Source of the DNA: Paenibacillus taichungensis
Lineage (GTDB): Bacteria; Bacillota; Bacilli; Paenibacillales; Paenibacillaceae
Direction: 5' to 3'
NCBI RefSeq assembly: GCF_013359905.1
Contig: NZ_JABMCC010000121.1
Span: 868,001-932,000 of the forward strand
DNA length: 64,000 bases
The position numbers and the translations under genes were made by a program. The notes beneath the pieces were generated by a model. The model saw only the letters and a program-made list of their open reading frames with translations. It did not search any database and was not told the DNA's origin. Shown here in pieces: positions 24,922-34,454 of this stretch; positions within the stretch are counted from its first letter, which is position 1; each line of letters begins with the position of its first letter.

Positions 24922-27795
24922 ATGACGATCGAGGAAGGCAACAAGAAACCCTGGGAAAGTTACTATGGCCCGAATATGGGATACGTACAGGAACAATATG
25001 AATTATACTCCCAAGACCCGGGTGCAGTTACACCGGCTTATCGGGAATTATTTGAACAATGGGGTGCACCGCCGATGTCTGGCAAGGATGCACATACAGC
25101 CTCGTATTCTGGCAACGCCCAAAAGGCTTCCGGAAGCGTGGATATTCAACTATTACAGAAAGCGGTTACAGCAGGGAAACTGGTAATGAATATTCGTACC
25201 TATGGTCACCTTGCGGCCGATATTGATCCTCTTGGAATCAGTGAAGATTCAGATACTTCTTTGCTTGAACCGAAGCATTTTGAATTGAATGAAGAAGATT
25301 TGAAAGCTCTGCCAGCTTCCCTGATCTGGGAAGGTGCAGATGGACAGACGGTAACAGGATTGGATGCCATCCAGCGCCTGCGGCAAATATATACTGGTCC
25401 TATCGCTTATGAATTCAGCCATGTGCATGAAGTTCATGAGCGGGAGTGGCTGAACCGCCGTGCAGAATCTCGTACTTCGCCGGCACCGCTTAATCCAGAG
25501 GAACGTAAAGCTTTGCTGGAACGTTTGGTTGAAGTGGAGCAATTTGAAGATTTCCTCCACAAAACATTTGTTGGGCAAAAACGTTTTTCCATTGAAGGTA
25601 ACGATGTGTTAGTCCCTATGCTGGATGAAGCAGTCCGAATTATGGCACACGCTGGTTCAAGCCATATTCTGATGGGGATGGCTCACCGTGGTCGATTGAA
25701 CGTACTTGCTCATGTACTGGGCAAGCCGTATAGCAAAATTTTCTCTGAATTCCATCATTCTCCGAATAAAGATTTGGTTCCTTCCGAAGGGTCAACAGGA
25801 ATCAATTACGGTTGGACGGGGGATGTCAAATATCATCTGGGCGCAAACCGCTATGTAAAAGACGGCGAAACAGTACAAGCGCGTCTTACGCTTGCCAATA
25901 ACCCGAGTCACTTGGAATATGTCAATCCGGTTGTACAGGGTTTTGCACGTGCAGCACAGGATGACCGCCGTGATCCGGGATATCCGAAGCAGGATGTAAC
26001 CAAAGCAGCAACTATTCTGATGCATGGTGATGCGGCTTTCCCTGGGGAAGGTATTGTAGCAGAAACGCTCAATTTCAAAGCATTGCCTGGTTACCAAAAT
26101 GGCGGAACAATTCATATTATCGTGAACAACCGTCTTGGATTCACAACAGACAGCAGTGATTCACGCTCAACGTACTATGCGAGTGACCTTGCCAAAGGAT
26201 ATGAAATTCCGATTGTGCATGTCAATGCAGACAATCCGGATGCATGTATCGCAGCTATTCGTATGGCAGCAGAATACCGTAACCTGTTCAAAAAGGACTT
26301 CCTGATTGACCTGATTGGTTACCGTCGTTATGGTCATAACGAAACGGATGATCCGGAAACAACACAGCCGACAGTGTATGACAAAGTAAAAGCTCATCCA
26401 ACGGTTAGTCACTTGTATCAGGATCATCTGAAAGAGGAATCGGTAATCGACGATGCCTCCATCAACAGCATTCGTGAGGCTGTGACGAATCGCTTAAAAG
26501 AAGCTTACGAGCAGATGAAGAACAATGAAGTACATGAATATTACCAACGTCAAATTAGCGAGCCAGAGGCAGTTTCGATTATTCCAACTGCAGTACCATT
26601 GGAAAATCTGCGCGCAATCAATGCAGACTTGCTGAAATGGCCAGAGAACTTTAATGTATATCCGAAGTTGCAGCGCATTTTGCAGCGTAGAAGCACATCT
26701 CTGAACGAAGGCGAGAAAGTAGACTGGAGCCTTGCAGAGACGCTTGCTTTTGCTACCATTCTTGCGGATGGTAAACCGATCCGGATCAGTGGACAGGATG
26801 CAGAACGTGCAACGTTTGCCCATCGGAACTTGGTGTTGCATGACTCCGAGAACGGTGCGAAATTCTGCCCACTGCATCATCTGCCACAGGCGAGAGCATC
26901 CTTTGCTATCTACAACAGTCCGTTGTCTGAAGAGTCCGTTGTTGGTTTCGAATACGGATATAATGTCTATTCACCAGATACGCTTGTAATCTGGGAAGCG
27001 CAATTCGGAGATTTTGCCAACTGTGCACAGGTTATTTTTGACCAATTCGTATCTGCCGGTCGTGCCAAATGGTCACAAAAATCCAGTCTGGTCATGCTGC
27101 TTCCGCATGCGAACGAAGGTCAGGGACCTGAGCATACAAGTGCTCGTCTGGAACGTTTCTTACAGCTTTGTGCTGAAGACAATATGACCGTTGCGAATTT
27201 GACAAGTGCATCGCAATATTTCCATCTGCTGCGTCGTCAGGCTTCGTTGACTGAAACGGAAGATGCTCGTCCGCTGGTTATGATGTCGCCGAAAAGTCTC
27301 ATTCGTAATCCGCGTGTTGCTTCACCTGCAACAGAGTTCAGCGAGGGCAAGTTTGAACCTGTGCTGGAGCAAGCAGGATTGGGCACGAAACCGGATCGCG
27401 TAGAGCGCATCATTTTGTGCAGTGGTAAAATCGCCATCGATCTGGAAGATGCTTTTGAGAAGGATAAAGCAGATTGGTCTTGGCTTCACATTATTCGTGT
27501 CGAACAGCTGTATCCGTTCCCGGCGGAAGAAATCAAGCGTGTACTTGCACGTTTCAGCAAGCTGAAAGAGCTGGTGTGGGTACAGGAAGAAAACAAAAAC
27601 ATGGGTGCCTGGACATACATGGAGCCTCGTCTTCGTGAAATCGCGCCAGAAGGAACAACCGTTAAATACGAAGGTCGTCCGGAACATGCCAGTCCTTCCA
27701 GCGGTTATCAACTTGTGCATGGCATGGAACAGCAACAGATCATTACATCCGCATTGAAGCAAACGACGAAGAATAATATTCCACTGGGGAGGTAA
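24922..27795 (+). CDS. odhA: 2-oxoglutarate dehydrogenase E1 component
   Basis: 957 residues, the size of Bacillus OdhA (944). E1 decarboxylates 2-oxoglutarate with thiamine diphosphate and hands the succinyl group to OdhB, in the TCA cycle. Seen: the N-terminal E2-binding stretch (NMGYVQEQYELYSQDPGAV), MGMAHRGRLNVL, HVNADNPDACIAAIRMAAEYR and IGYRRYGHNETDDP for ThDP/Mg binding, and the central HEGQGPEHTSAR-type segment (read as NEGQGPEHTSARLERF). ATG 24922 follows GACGGAGGGAACGTCG. It is directly followed by odhB; the E3 subunit is elsewhere. Confidence 0.97.
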   Translation: MTIEEGNKKPWESYYGPNMGYVQEQYELYSQDPGAVTPAYRELFEQWGAPPMSGKDAHTASYSGNAQKASGSVDIQLLQKAVTAGKLVMNIRTYGHLAADIDPLGISEDSDTSLLEPKHFELNEEDLKALPASLIWEGADGQTVTGLDAIQRLRQIYTGPIAYEFSHVHEVHEREWLNRRAESRTSPAPLNPEERKALLERLVEVEQFEDFLHKTFVGQKRFSIEGNDVLVPMLDEAVRIMAHAGSSHILMGMAHRGRLNVLAHVLGKPYSKIFSEFHHSPNKDLVPSEGSTGINYGWTGDVKYHLGANRYVKDGETVQARLTLANNPSHLEYVNPVVQGFARAAQDDRRDPGYPKQDVTKAATILMHGDAAFPGEGIVAETLNFKALPGYQNGGTIHIIVNNRLGFTTDSSDSRSTYYASDLAKGYEIPIVHVNADNPDACIAAIRMAAEYRNLFKKDFLIDLIGYRRYGHNETDDPETTQPTVYDKVKAHPTVSHLYQDHLKEESVIDDASINSIREAVTNRLKEAYEQMKNNEVHEYYQRQISEPEAVSIIPTAVPLENLRAINADLLKWPENFNVYPKLQRILQRRSTSLNEGEKVDWSLAETLAFATILADGKPIRISGQDAERATFAHRNLVLHDSENGAKFCPLHHLPQARASFAIYNSPLSEESVVGFEYGYNVYSPDTLVIWEAQFGDFANCAQVIFDQFVSAGRAKWSQKSSLVMLLPHANEGQGPEHTSARLERFLQLCAEDNMTVANLTSASQYFHLLRRQASLTETEDARPLVMMSPKSLIRNPRVASPATEFSEGKFEPVLEQAGLGTKPDRVERIILCSGKIAIDLEDAFEKDKADWSWLHIIRVEQLYPFPAEEIKRVLARFSKLKELVWVQEENKNMGAWTYMEPRLREIAPEGTTVKYEGRPEHASPSSGYQLVHGMEQQQIITSALKQTTKNNIPLGR

Positions 27796-27800
27796 CAGCT

Positions 27801-29075
27801 GTGAGTGAAATTAAAGTACCTGCAATGGGTGAGTCGATAACGGAAGGAACTGTATCCAGATGGCTGGTCAAAGAAGGCGAAACCGTTAATCAGGGTGATG
27901 TTCTTCTGGAACTGGAAACGGATAAAGTAAATATTGAGATCAGTGCTGAAGAGAGCGGTGTTCTTGAGAAAATTGTTCGCCAGGAAGGCGAGACTGTAGA
28001 AATTGGTGAAACGATTGGAACACTTTCAGCTGGAACTGGAGGAGGAAGCGGCGCGTCCGCTTCCCAACCAGCAGCAACGGAGCAGAAACAATCAGCTCCT
28101 GCACCGGAAGCTCCAACTCCTCCACCAGCGCCAGTTGCTGTAGCACCGGAGTCTTCGGATAGCAGCTCGAAGACAGCTTCACCATCTGCTCGTAAACTTG
28201 CACGTGAGCGTGGTATTGAGCTTGATCAGGTACAGAGCAAGGATCCGATTGGCCGTGTTTATCAGGATGATGTGAAAACTCACAACACCCAGTCTGTGGC
28301 TCCTTCAGCGCCTCCTGCTAAAGCTCCCGCTGCAGCACCTAGTGCTCCGGCAGCAGGTGGTTCCACGTATACCAAACCAGTAGAACGTCAACGTATGTCC
28401 CGCCGTCGTGCTACCATTGCGAAACGCCTGGTGGAAGCACAGCAGACTGCAGCGATGTTGACTACGTTTAACGAAGTGGATATGACGGCTATCATGGATG
28501 TTCGTAAACGTCGTAAGGACAAGTTCAAAGAGAAACATGAAATCAATCTCGGATTCATGTCCTTCTTCACCAAAGCGGTTGTAGGTGCACTGAAAAAGTT
28601 CCCCACCATTAACGCTGAAATTGATGGCGAAGATGTAGTTCTCAAAAAGTACTATGATATCGGCATTGCGGTATCCGCCAAAGAAGGTCTTGTCGTACCG
28701 GTTGTACGTGATGCAGATCGTCTTGGCTTCGCTGAGATCGAGAAAAGCATTGCTGACCTGGCATCCAAAGCGCGTTCCAACACGCTGGCTTTGTCTGATC
28801 TGCAAGGAGGAACCTTCACCATTACCAATGGCGGAACGTTTGGCTCCCTGTTGTCCACACCGATTTTGAATACACCTCAGGTGGGTATTCTGGGTATGCA
28901 CAAAATCCAGCTTCGTCCAGTAGCGATTGATGCAGAGCGGATGGAGAACCGTCCGATGATGTATATCGCGCTGTCGTACGATCACCGTATCATTGATGGT
29001 AGCGAAGCTGTACGTTTCCTCGTGACGGTGAAAGAATTGCTTGAAGATCCAGAGTCTTTGCTGATCGAAGGGTAA
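27801..29075 (+). CDS. odhB: Dihydrolipoyl succinyltransferase, E2 of 2-oxoglutarate dehydrogenase
   Basis: 424 residues. The lipoyl domain has Lys42 in ELETDKVNIEIS. An Ala/Pro-rich linker (about 75-125) is followed by the E3-binding domain (SPSARKLARERGIELDQV, about 128-160). After a second Ala/Pro linker comes the catalytic domain, ending in SYDHRIIDG with His395 and Asp399. GTG 27801 lies five bases after the odhA stop, with GGGGAGGTAACA overlapping the odhA end. A strong bidirectional terminator follows. Linker lengths are normal for the family. Confidence 0.97.
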   Translation: MSEIKVPAMGESITEGTVSRWLVKEGETVNQGDVLLELETDKVNIEISAEESGVLEKIVRQEGETVEIGETIGTLSAGTGGGSGASASQPAATEQKQSAPAPEAPTPPPAPVAVAPESSDSSSKTASPSARKLARERGIELDQVQSKDPIGRVYQDDVKTHNTQSVAPSAPPAKAPAAAPSAPAAGGSTYTKPVERQRMSRRRATIAKRLVEAQQTAAMLTTFNEVDMTAIMDVRKRRKDKFKEKHEINLGFMSFFTKAVVGALKKFPTINAEIDGEDVVLKKYYDIGIAVSAKEGLVVPVVRDADRLGFAEIEKSIADLASKARSNTLALSDLQGGTFTITNGGTFGSLLSTPILNTPQVGILGMHKIQLRPVAIDAERMENRPMMYIALSYDHRIIDGSEAVRFLVTVKELLEDPESLLIEG

Positions 29076-29115
29076 TCCATAACGATTAACATTAAATTGC
29101 CATCTTATAAATAAA

Positions 29116-29176
29116 AAAAAGAAAGCCTCTGAACGAGCACAGTGTATGCTGTGCACCCGTTCAGGGGTTTTCTTCA
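29116..29176. terminator. Strong bidirectional terminator after odhB
   Basis: GAAAGCCTCTGAACG...CACAG pairs with CTGTG...CGTTCAGGGGTTTTC. T-rich on one side, A-rich on the other; it serves both odhB and the convergent hydrolase gene. Confidence 0.85.
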
Positions 29177-29199
29177 TTGTATAGGCAATTTATGCCGCA

Positions 29200-30177
29200 T
29201 TATATGGAATCGGCTGTTTCGCCATGTGCTGTGGAATGATAGGCACTGTAGTCGGGCGTATGCCTCTCCAGCCACTCGACGACATGTCCTGCAACCTCAG
29301 TCCGATTCGTCTCGTGCAGCATTTCGTGGCGTCCGCCCGGATAGAGACGGTATTCAATATCCTCAAGCTGAAACTCCCGATATTGGGAGACCAGATTAAG
29401 CACTCCTTTGCCATGAAGTCCCACCGGATCTTGTTCACCCGAGAACAGATATACAGATTTATCCCTGGGAATACGTTTCATGTTGCGTGGCAAGTGAATG
29501 TCCAACAGCAGTTTGAAAAAGTCACGGAAAAAACCTGCGGAGCAGATGGCTCCACACAAAGGGTCATCCATAAACCGCTTGACCTCTTCGGGGTCACGAG
29601 ACAGCCAATCAAATGGCGTTGTTGCCGGACGGAAAGAGCGATTGAATCCGCCAAATACGAGCGCATTGAGCAGCATACTTGGATGACCGGCCCCCTGAAT
29701 GCCACACTGCAAGAAAGCCAGTTTCTCTCCAATCCGAAGAAGACCACGTTTGCCATTGGTGCCGGACAAAATAAATGCATGGTAACGCTCGTGGCCAGCA
29801 TACATTAAATGCTGTACCAAAAACGACCCCATACTATGCCCCATCAGAAAAAGGGGCACATCAGGATTTTCTTTGGCGGCAACTTCGCCCAGATTCATCA
29901 TATCACTCGCCATCCAGCGGAAAGCATCGACGCCGGCATTGCCCAACAAATTCGAATTTTCTACCGTTTTACCATGACCACGATGATCATTGGCGTAGAC
30001 TGCGTAGCCGTGCGTGGTGAGATGTTGGGCAAATTCAGCATATCGGGCAGCAGTCTCGCTCATGCCATGTGCAATCTGGACTACACCTTTGATGTTGCAC
30101 TCCGGATCGGGAAGCCAGCGGTACACATGAATACGGGTACCTTCATTGCCAATCAGGCTAAAGGTAGATTCCTGCAT
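29200..30177 (-). CDS. Alpha/beta hydrolase (monoacylglycerol lipase/lysophospholipase type)
   Basis: A 325-residue serine hydrolase of the Hydrolase_4 group. Seen: the oxyanion block QIAHGMSETAARYAEFA, YANDHRGHGKT, the nucleophile elbow LMGHSMGSFL (Ser in GHSMG), Asp in FSGEQDPVG and His in PGGRHEMLHE, a complete triad. It likely cleaves monoglycerides or lysolipids in the cytoplasm; no signal peptide. ATG 30177 lies behind AAGGAGGATTTACACGAG; a GTG at 30198 is in frame but overlaps that site. Confidence 0.9.
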   Translation of the reverse strand: MQESTFSLIGNEGTRIHVYRWLPDPECNIKGVVQIAHGMSETAARYAEFAQHLTTHGYAVYANDHRGHGKTVENSNLLGNAGVDAFRWMASDMMNLGEVAAKENPDVPLFLMGHSMGSFLVQHLMYAGHERYHAFILSGTNGKRGLLRIGEKLAFLQCGIQGAGHPSMLLNALVFGGFNRSFRPATTPFDWLSRDPEEVKRFMDDPLCGAICSAGFFRDFFKLLLDIHLPRNMKRIPRDKSVYLFSGEQDPVGLHGKGVLNLVSQYREFQLEDIEYRLYPGGRHEMLHETNRTEVAGHVVEWLERHTPDYSAYHSTAHGETADSI

Positions 30178-30259
30178 CTCGTGTAAATCCTCCTTCACAG
30201 GTCACATTAGAGCCATTTAAGCTAACAGCAATCACTTGCATAGATCATTGTTTATTGGA

Positions 30260-31237
30260 TTAAGGCAAATAAGAACGAAGAACAGTAGTGTTACCATCCA
30301 GCGTATAGGAGCCCAAGTTGGCAGGCAGTAAGTAACATTGTCCAGCTTTTAGTTCAATCTTATCCGATTCCGCGTTATCCCACTCCAGCGTTCCGCTACC
30401 TTCACAGACCACAAGGATAGTGAAGCTTTCAGCACTTGTAGAGAGCTCCCAACGTCCTGTAACAATCCCTTTTTCCACTACAAAATAAGGGCATTCCGCA
30501 AGCTTCAGCCACTCACCTGGAGTTGCGTTGTTGGTTTTCATCGTCGTGGCGCCAGCGCCCTCATAAGCTGTTACATTCAATGAATCCTCAACATGTAGCT
30601 CACGTGGTTTGCCATCCAGGCCCGGACGATTATAATCGTAAATCCGGTATGTTGTATCCGAGTTTTGCTGGATCTCAGCAACAACGACACCTGCACATAA
30701 AGCGTGTACCGTTCCCGCAGGAATAAAGAACGTATCTCCAGCCTCTACAGGTACTTGACGAAGGGTATCCATGACCGTACCATTTTCCAGCGCTTCCTTC
30801 AGTACTTCACGATCAACGCCTTCATTTAAACCGTAGATGATATGTGCTCCTGGTTTGGCATCCAGCACATACCACATTTCCGTTTTGCCAAGCTCGCCGG
30901 GAGGGAGCGCTTCGTACTCATCTGTTGGGTGAACTTGTACGGACAGATCATCGTTACAGTCAAGCAGTTTGATCAGAAGCGGGAATCGTCCGCCCTTTTC
31001 CGAAACTCCTTTAGTTCCAAGCCATGCTGTGCCCAGCTGTTCACGAACTTCGTCCAGGCCTTTTCCAGCAAGTACTCCATTTAATACCTTGGTTGTACCA
31101 TTGGGATGATCCGCAATCATCCAGCCTTCTCCTATATGTCCTTCAGGTGGCGTCAGGCCGAATTGCTCCAGCGCGCGTCCTCCCCATACACGTTCTTTAA
31201 ACTCTGGTTGAAATTGCAGTGGGTATGGCGTAGGCAT
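30260..31237 (-). CDS. manA: Class I mannose-6-phosphate isomerase
   Basis: 325 residues of the short Bacillus-type ManA; interconverts mannose-6-P and fructose-6-P. Zinc ligands are visible in LSVQVHPTDEYE (His and Glu) and later His in AGTVHALCAG. ERVWGGRALEQF at the start is diagnostic, and the C-terminal half holds the RIYDYNRPG block. ATACTAGAGGAGAGATTAG precedes the minus-strand ATG. It sits downstream of ytqB and upstream of the lipase gene on the same strand; a common transcript is possible. Confidence 0.95.
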   Translation of the reverse strand: MPTPYPLQFQPEFKERVWGGRALEQFGLTPPEGHIGEGWMIADHPNGTTKVLNGVLAGKGLDEVREQLGTAWLGTKGVSEKGGRFPLLIKLLDCNDDLSVQVHPTDEYEALPPGELGKTEMWYVLDAKPGAHIIYGLNEGVDREVLKEALENGTVMDTLRQVPVEAGDTFFIPAGTVHALCAGVVVAEIQQNSDTTYRIYDYNRPGLDGKPRELHVEDSLNVTAYEGAGATTMKTNNATPGEWLKLAECPYFVVEKGIVTGRWELSTSAESFTILVVCEGSGTLEWDNAESDKIELKAGQCYLLPANLGSYTLDGNTTVLRSYLP

Positions 31238-31424
31238 TCCTAATCTCTCCTCTAGTATATGAAATGGTGGATCGCTTTAATCAATCATGACCGCGTAATT
31301 GGCATGAATGTAACAGTGAATACGGTTGCACGTCTTTATGTAGAACACAAATCGCATAAATTGAACCCAAAGAGTGCTTTGTTGCGATTGTGTCTAGTTT
31401 ATTGCATTTGTGGAACAAAGGAAA

Positions 31425-32009
31425 TTATTTTTTCTCGATGCCAATCAGAAAAGGGGAGGTATCACGCTGCAATTGGCGATAAATCACCACTTGTACCTGC
31501 TCTACAGGTAGAGCAGAGGACCACTCCAATACCGCATCCGCTTCCTGTGATCCTCCATCATGACCTGGATACAGCACAACGGTAATAATGCCGCGCGGCT
31601 TGAGCAATGCCAGTGCAGCCTGGAGAGCAGCAATAGTACTGTCTGTTTCCGTAATTATGGTGGAGTCCGCACCTTCCGAAGGCAGGTACCCCAGGTTGAA
31701 CATTACAGCACCCACATTACCCTGCCATGCTTCAGGAACGGCCTCAGCCATTCGATCATGGCTTAATTGAAGCATGGAGATGGACCCCAATTTAGTGCTG
31801 TCCTCTTGTTTGCGAATACGGGCTTGTGCCAAGGTAAGTGCCTCGCTCTGAATATCGAAACCAATGACTTGCCCGCGTTTACCAACTTTTTGTGCCAGAA
31901 ACAGAGTGTCCGCCCCCGTTCCAACCGTTGCATCAATAGCTAAATCTCCAGGCAGTAGACGGGAAGAAATCCATTGATGGGCACAACTTAAAACCGAAAG
32001 AAAACCCAT
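31425..32009 (-). CDS. ytqB: Class I SAM-dependent methyltransferase (YtqB family)
   Basis: A 194-residue rRNA-methylase-like protein. SAM motif I is DATVGTGADTLFLA (about 25-38), with motif II around GFDIQSEALT and FNLGYLPSE as the catalytic/ligand segment. The target RNA or small molecule is not proven for this family. ATG 32009 lies one base after the ytqA stop, with GGAGGGG inside ytqA's last codons; the frame's longer start at 32069 is unneeded. The ytqA-ytqB pairing is conserved in Bacillales. Confidence 0.9.
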   Translation of the reverse strand: MGFLSVLSCAHQWISSRLLPGDLAIDATVGTGADTLFLAQKVGKRGQVIGFDIQSEALTLAQARIRKQEDSTKLGSISMLQLSHDRMAEAVPEAWQGNVGAVMFNLGYLPSEGADSTIITETDSTIAALQAALALLKPRGIITVVLYPGHDGGSQEADAVLEWSSALPVEQVQVVIYRQLQRDTSPFLIGIEKK

Positions 32010-32010
32010 C

Positions 32011-32964
32011 TTAAGCACCCCTCCAGTATTTACCTTGCCAGGAATCCCGCTCACGCAGCTCACGATCAATGGAATTTAACACTTCCCATTTGTTCATGGA
32101 CCACATCGGCCCAATTAGTAAATCACGCGGTGCATCCCCTGTAAGGCGGTGTACAATCATTTCGGGTGGAAGCATCTCCAGCGTATCGACGATCAGTTTA
32201 ATGTACTCGTCTTGTTCGAGGAAACGAAGGAGCCCGGCTTCATACTGCTTCACCATTGGTGTTTTGCGCATCAGATGAAGTAGATGAATTTTGATTCCCT
32301 GCACATCCATGTTGGCAACAGCTCGTCCGGTATCCAGCATCATTTCATGGGTTTCCTGCGGCAGTCCGTAAATAATATGTGTGCACACCCGAATATTCCG
32401 ATTGCGCAACTTCGCAACGGCTTCTTCATAGCAATGAGTATCATGTGCACGGTTAATTAGGGTTGACGTGGACTCGTGAATGGTTTGCAGACCCATCTCA
32501 ACCCAGAGGTAGGTGCGTTCATTCAATTCAGCCAAATAATCAACGACGTCATCCGGTAAACAGTCAGGCCGAGTGGCGATGGACAGACCGACAACACCGG
32601 GCTGTTTCAAAATTTCTTCAAAATATTCACGCAGTTCTTCAACGGGTGCGTATGTGTTCGTATAGGCTTGGAAATAGCCAATGTAGTGAGCTGTAGGCCA
32701 TTTCAGATGCTGTTTATCCCGAATGGTATTAAATTGGGTGACCAAATCATCCCGTCTGCTACCGGCGAAATCACCCGATCCACGAGCGCTGCAAAATGTA
32801 CAGCCCCCTTTGGCAATAGATCCATCTCGGTTCGGGCAGGTGAAACCCGCATCCAGCATCACTTTGAAGACCTTATTGTTAAACTCGTCTCTCATTTCGT
32901 AATTCCAGGTATGGAATCGTTTATCTCCCCATAGAAGAGGAGGTTGTATTGAAGGTGCATTCAT
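32011..32964 (-). CDS. ytqA: TIGR01212 family radical SAM protein (YtqA)
   Basis: 317 residues. The cluster-binding cysteines are in GFTCPNRDGSIAKGGCTFC, the spaced pattern of this family. THIIYGLPQETHEMMLDTG, followed by a helix of GIKIHLLHLMRKTPM, completes the TIM-barrel part; the C-terminus has VHRLTGDAPRDLL. The reaction is not established. ATG 32964 follows AAGGAGTACC. It is the first gene of a minus-strand run to manA. Confidence 0.92.
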   Translation of the reverse strand: MNAPSIQPPLLWGDKRFHTWNYEMRDEFNNKVFKVMLDAGFTCPNRDGSIAKGGCTFCSARGSGDFAGSRRDDLVTQFNTIRDKQHLKWPTAHYIGYFQAYTNTYAPVEELREYFEEILKQPGVVGLSIATRPDCLPDDVVDYLAELNERTYLWVEMGLQTIHESTSTLINRAHDTHCYEEAVAKLRNRNIRVCTHIIYGLPQETHEMMLDTGRAVANMDVQGIKIHLLHLMRKTPMVKQYEAGLLRFLEQDEYIKLIVDTLEMLPPEMIVHRLTGDAPRDLLIGPMWSMNKWEVLNSIDRELRERDSWQGKYWRGA

Positions 32965-33236
32965 CTTCAGGGTACTCCTTTGACTTACCTAATGGCTTGC
33001 TTATTATAATACCGAATTCGACTCTTTTTGAACTTTTACCATTGTATCAAAAAACTCAAAAAAAGGGGAATCTAGTCGCAAAAATAGGCCGTATAAACGA
33101 GGTTTTATCCTTGCTATAGTTTACACATTATGTTATATTTAAATCAGCGTCAGACACCATCTAATGGGTACTATTCATCATAGCATTTGAATCAATGTTG
33201 ACGTCATGGACCATACTATACCGTGAGGTGATATGA

Positions 33237-33437
33237 ATGAATTCCCAAGTTAAAAATAATGATCTTCATCATGTTTCTGTAGAACTGACGGCAGAAGAAG
33301 CTCTGGCTTTGACAGGTGTTCGTTTCAATGGCAATCCGAAAGTGAAAGCGGCTGCAAGACAAAAAGTTCGCGATGCTTTCGAAAAGACATTTGATTTTTC
33401 ACACCAAGATAAGGTAGACTATGAACTATTAAAGTAG
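33237..33437 (+). CDS. Small conserved-looking protein, 66 residues
   Basis: A soluble, charged peptide: a Glu-rich middle (VELTAEEALALTGVRFNGN), then a Lys/Arg/Ala-rich helix (KVKAAARQKVRDAFEKTF). No cysteines, no membrane helix, no domain I recognise. GTGAGGTGATATGA precedes the ATG. It is probably a real gene because codon use and site fit its neighbours; it may share a transcript with trmB. Confidence 0.65.
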   Translation: MNSQVKNNDLHHVSVELTAEEALALTGVRFNGNPKVKAAARQKVRDAFEKTFDFSHQDKVDYELLK

Positions 33438-33589
33438 TTGGACCCCAATTCCAAATAAATCGAAGAGGGAATCTTTGAGATTTGCCCCAAAGTGGCAGAT
33501 CCGAAGATTCCTTTTTCATTGCTCTTTACAATTAGCCAGTTCTTCGGCAAAATGATTCTGAGACAAGTATGGATAAACGGAGGAATAAG

Positions 33590-34339
33590 ATGCGTTTACG
33601 TGGCAGAAAAGGGATTCGTGAAAATTTGGAGCAACAAGTTGACCTCGTTGTTCTTGATCCCAAACAGTACAAAGGAAAATGGTCTGAATTGTTTGGCAAT
33701 GACCATCCGATCTTTGTGGAATTTGGCATGGGTAAAGGTCAATTTATCAGCCAAATGAGTTATAAATATCCGGAATTTAATTTTATCGGTATTGATATGT
33801 ATGATGAATTGGTACGTCGTGCCAGCGAGAAGGCTCGGAAAGCATGGAGTCAGGCAGAAGTGGAGACACCACCCAACCTGAAGCTGGCGCTTGCTAATAT
33901 CGAACAGATTGAAGATGTATTTGAACCGGAAGAACTGGAACGGATTTATCTGAACTTCAGCGATCCTTGGCCAAAAGCCAAGCATGCACGCCGTCGTTTG
34001 ACACATCCACGTTTCCTGAAGAAATATACGGAACTGCTTAACACCAAAGGACAGATTCATTTCAAAACAGATTCGGAGACATTGTTTGATTTCTCTCTCA
34101 ATGCGATTGCCGACTTTGGCCTGCAAATGACCAATTTGTCCCTGAACCTGCACCGTGATGGATTGAATGAAGAGCATGTCATGACAGAGTATGAGCAGAA
34201 ATTCATGGGTAAAGGCATGAACATTCACCGGGTTGAAGTCATCGTTGGTGAAGAAGCCTTGCGCGAGTATCAAGAGATCCGCTTGGACAAGTATAAAGTT
34301 CGGGAAGCTGCGGACGAGTCTGGCGAAGATCAAGAGTAA
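33590..34339 (+). CDS. trmB: tRNA (guanine-N7)-methyltransferase
   Basis: 249 residues. It methylates G46 in the tRNA variable loop. Seen: VEFGMGKGQFISQM for SAM binding, FIGIDMYDELV, then IYLNFSDPWPKAKHARRRLTHPRFL, the DPWPK-type block of TrmB, and HFKTDSETLFDFSL. ATG 33590 follows ACGGAGGAATAAG; the frame extends to 33569 without reason. A short acidic tail (DESGEDQE) is common. A bidirectional terminator follows. Confidence 0.96.
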   Translation: MRLRGRKGIRENLEQQVDLVVLDPKQYKGKWSELFGNDHPIFVEFGMGKGQFISQMSYKYPEFNFIGIDMYDELVRRASEKARKAWSQAEVETPPNLKLALANIEQIEDVFEPEELERIYLNFSDPWPKAKHARRRLTHPRFLKKYTELLNTKGQIHFKTDSETLFDFSLNAIADFGLQMTNLSLNLHRDGLNEEHVMTEYEQKFMGKGMNIHRVEVIVGEEALREYQEIRLDKYKVREAADESGEDQE

Positions 34340-34345
34340 TATTAT

Positions 34346-34397
34346 AAAAAAGCGTGATATGCATCTGGCTACCAGACTCTCATATCACGCTTTTTTG
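34346..34397. terminator. Bidirectional terminator after trmB
   Basis: AAAAAAGCGTGATATG pairs perfectly with CATATCACGCTTTTTT. It also ends the minus-strand regulator gene. Confidence 0.9.
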
Positions 34398-34454
34398 CTA
34401 TTTTGGATGAACTAAACCTCATGCCGTAACTTGTGGATGTCCATTTTACTTCTG

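Noticed and set aside
33596..34333. 245-residue minus-strand frame over trmB
   Set aside because: Overlaps trmB fully, which has all its family motifs.
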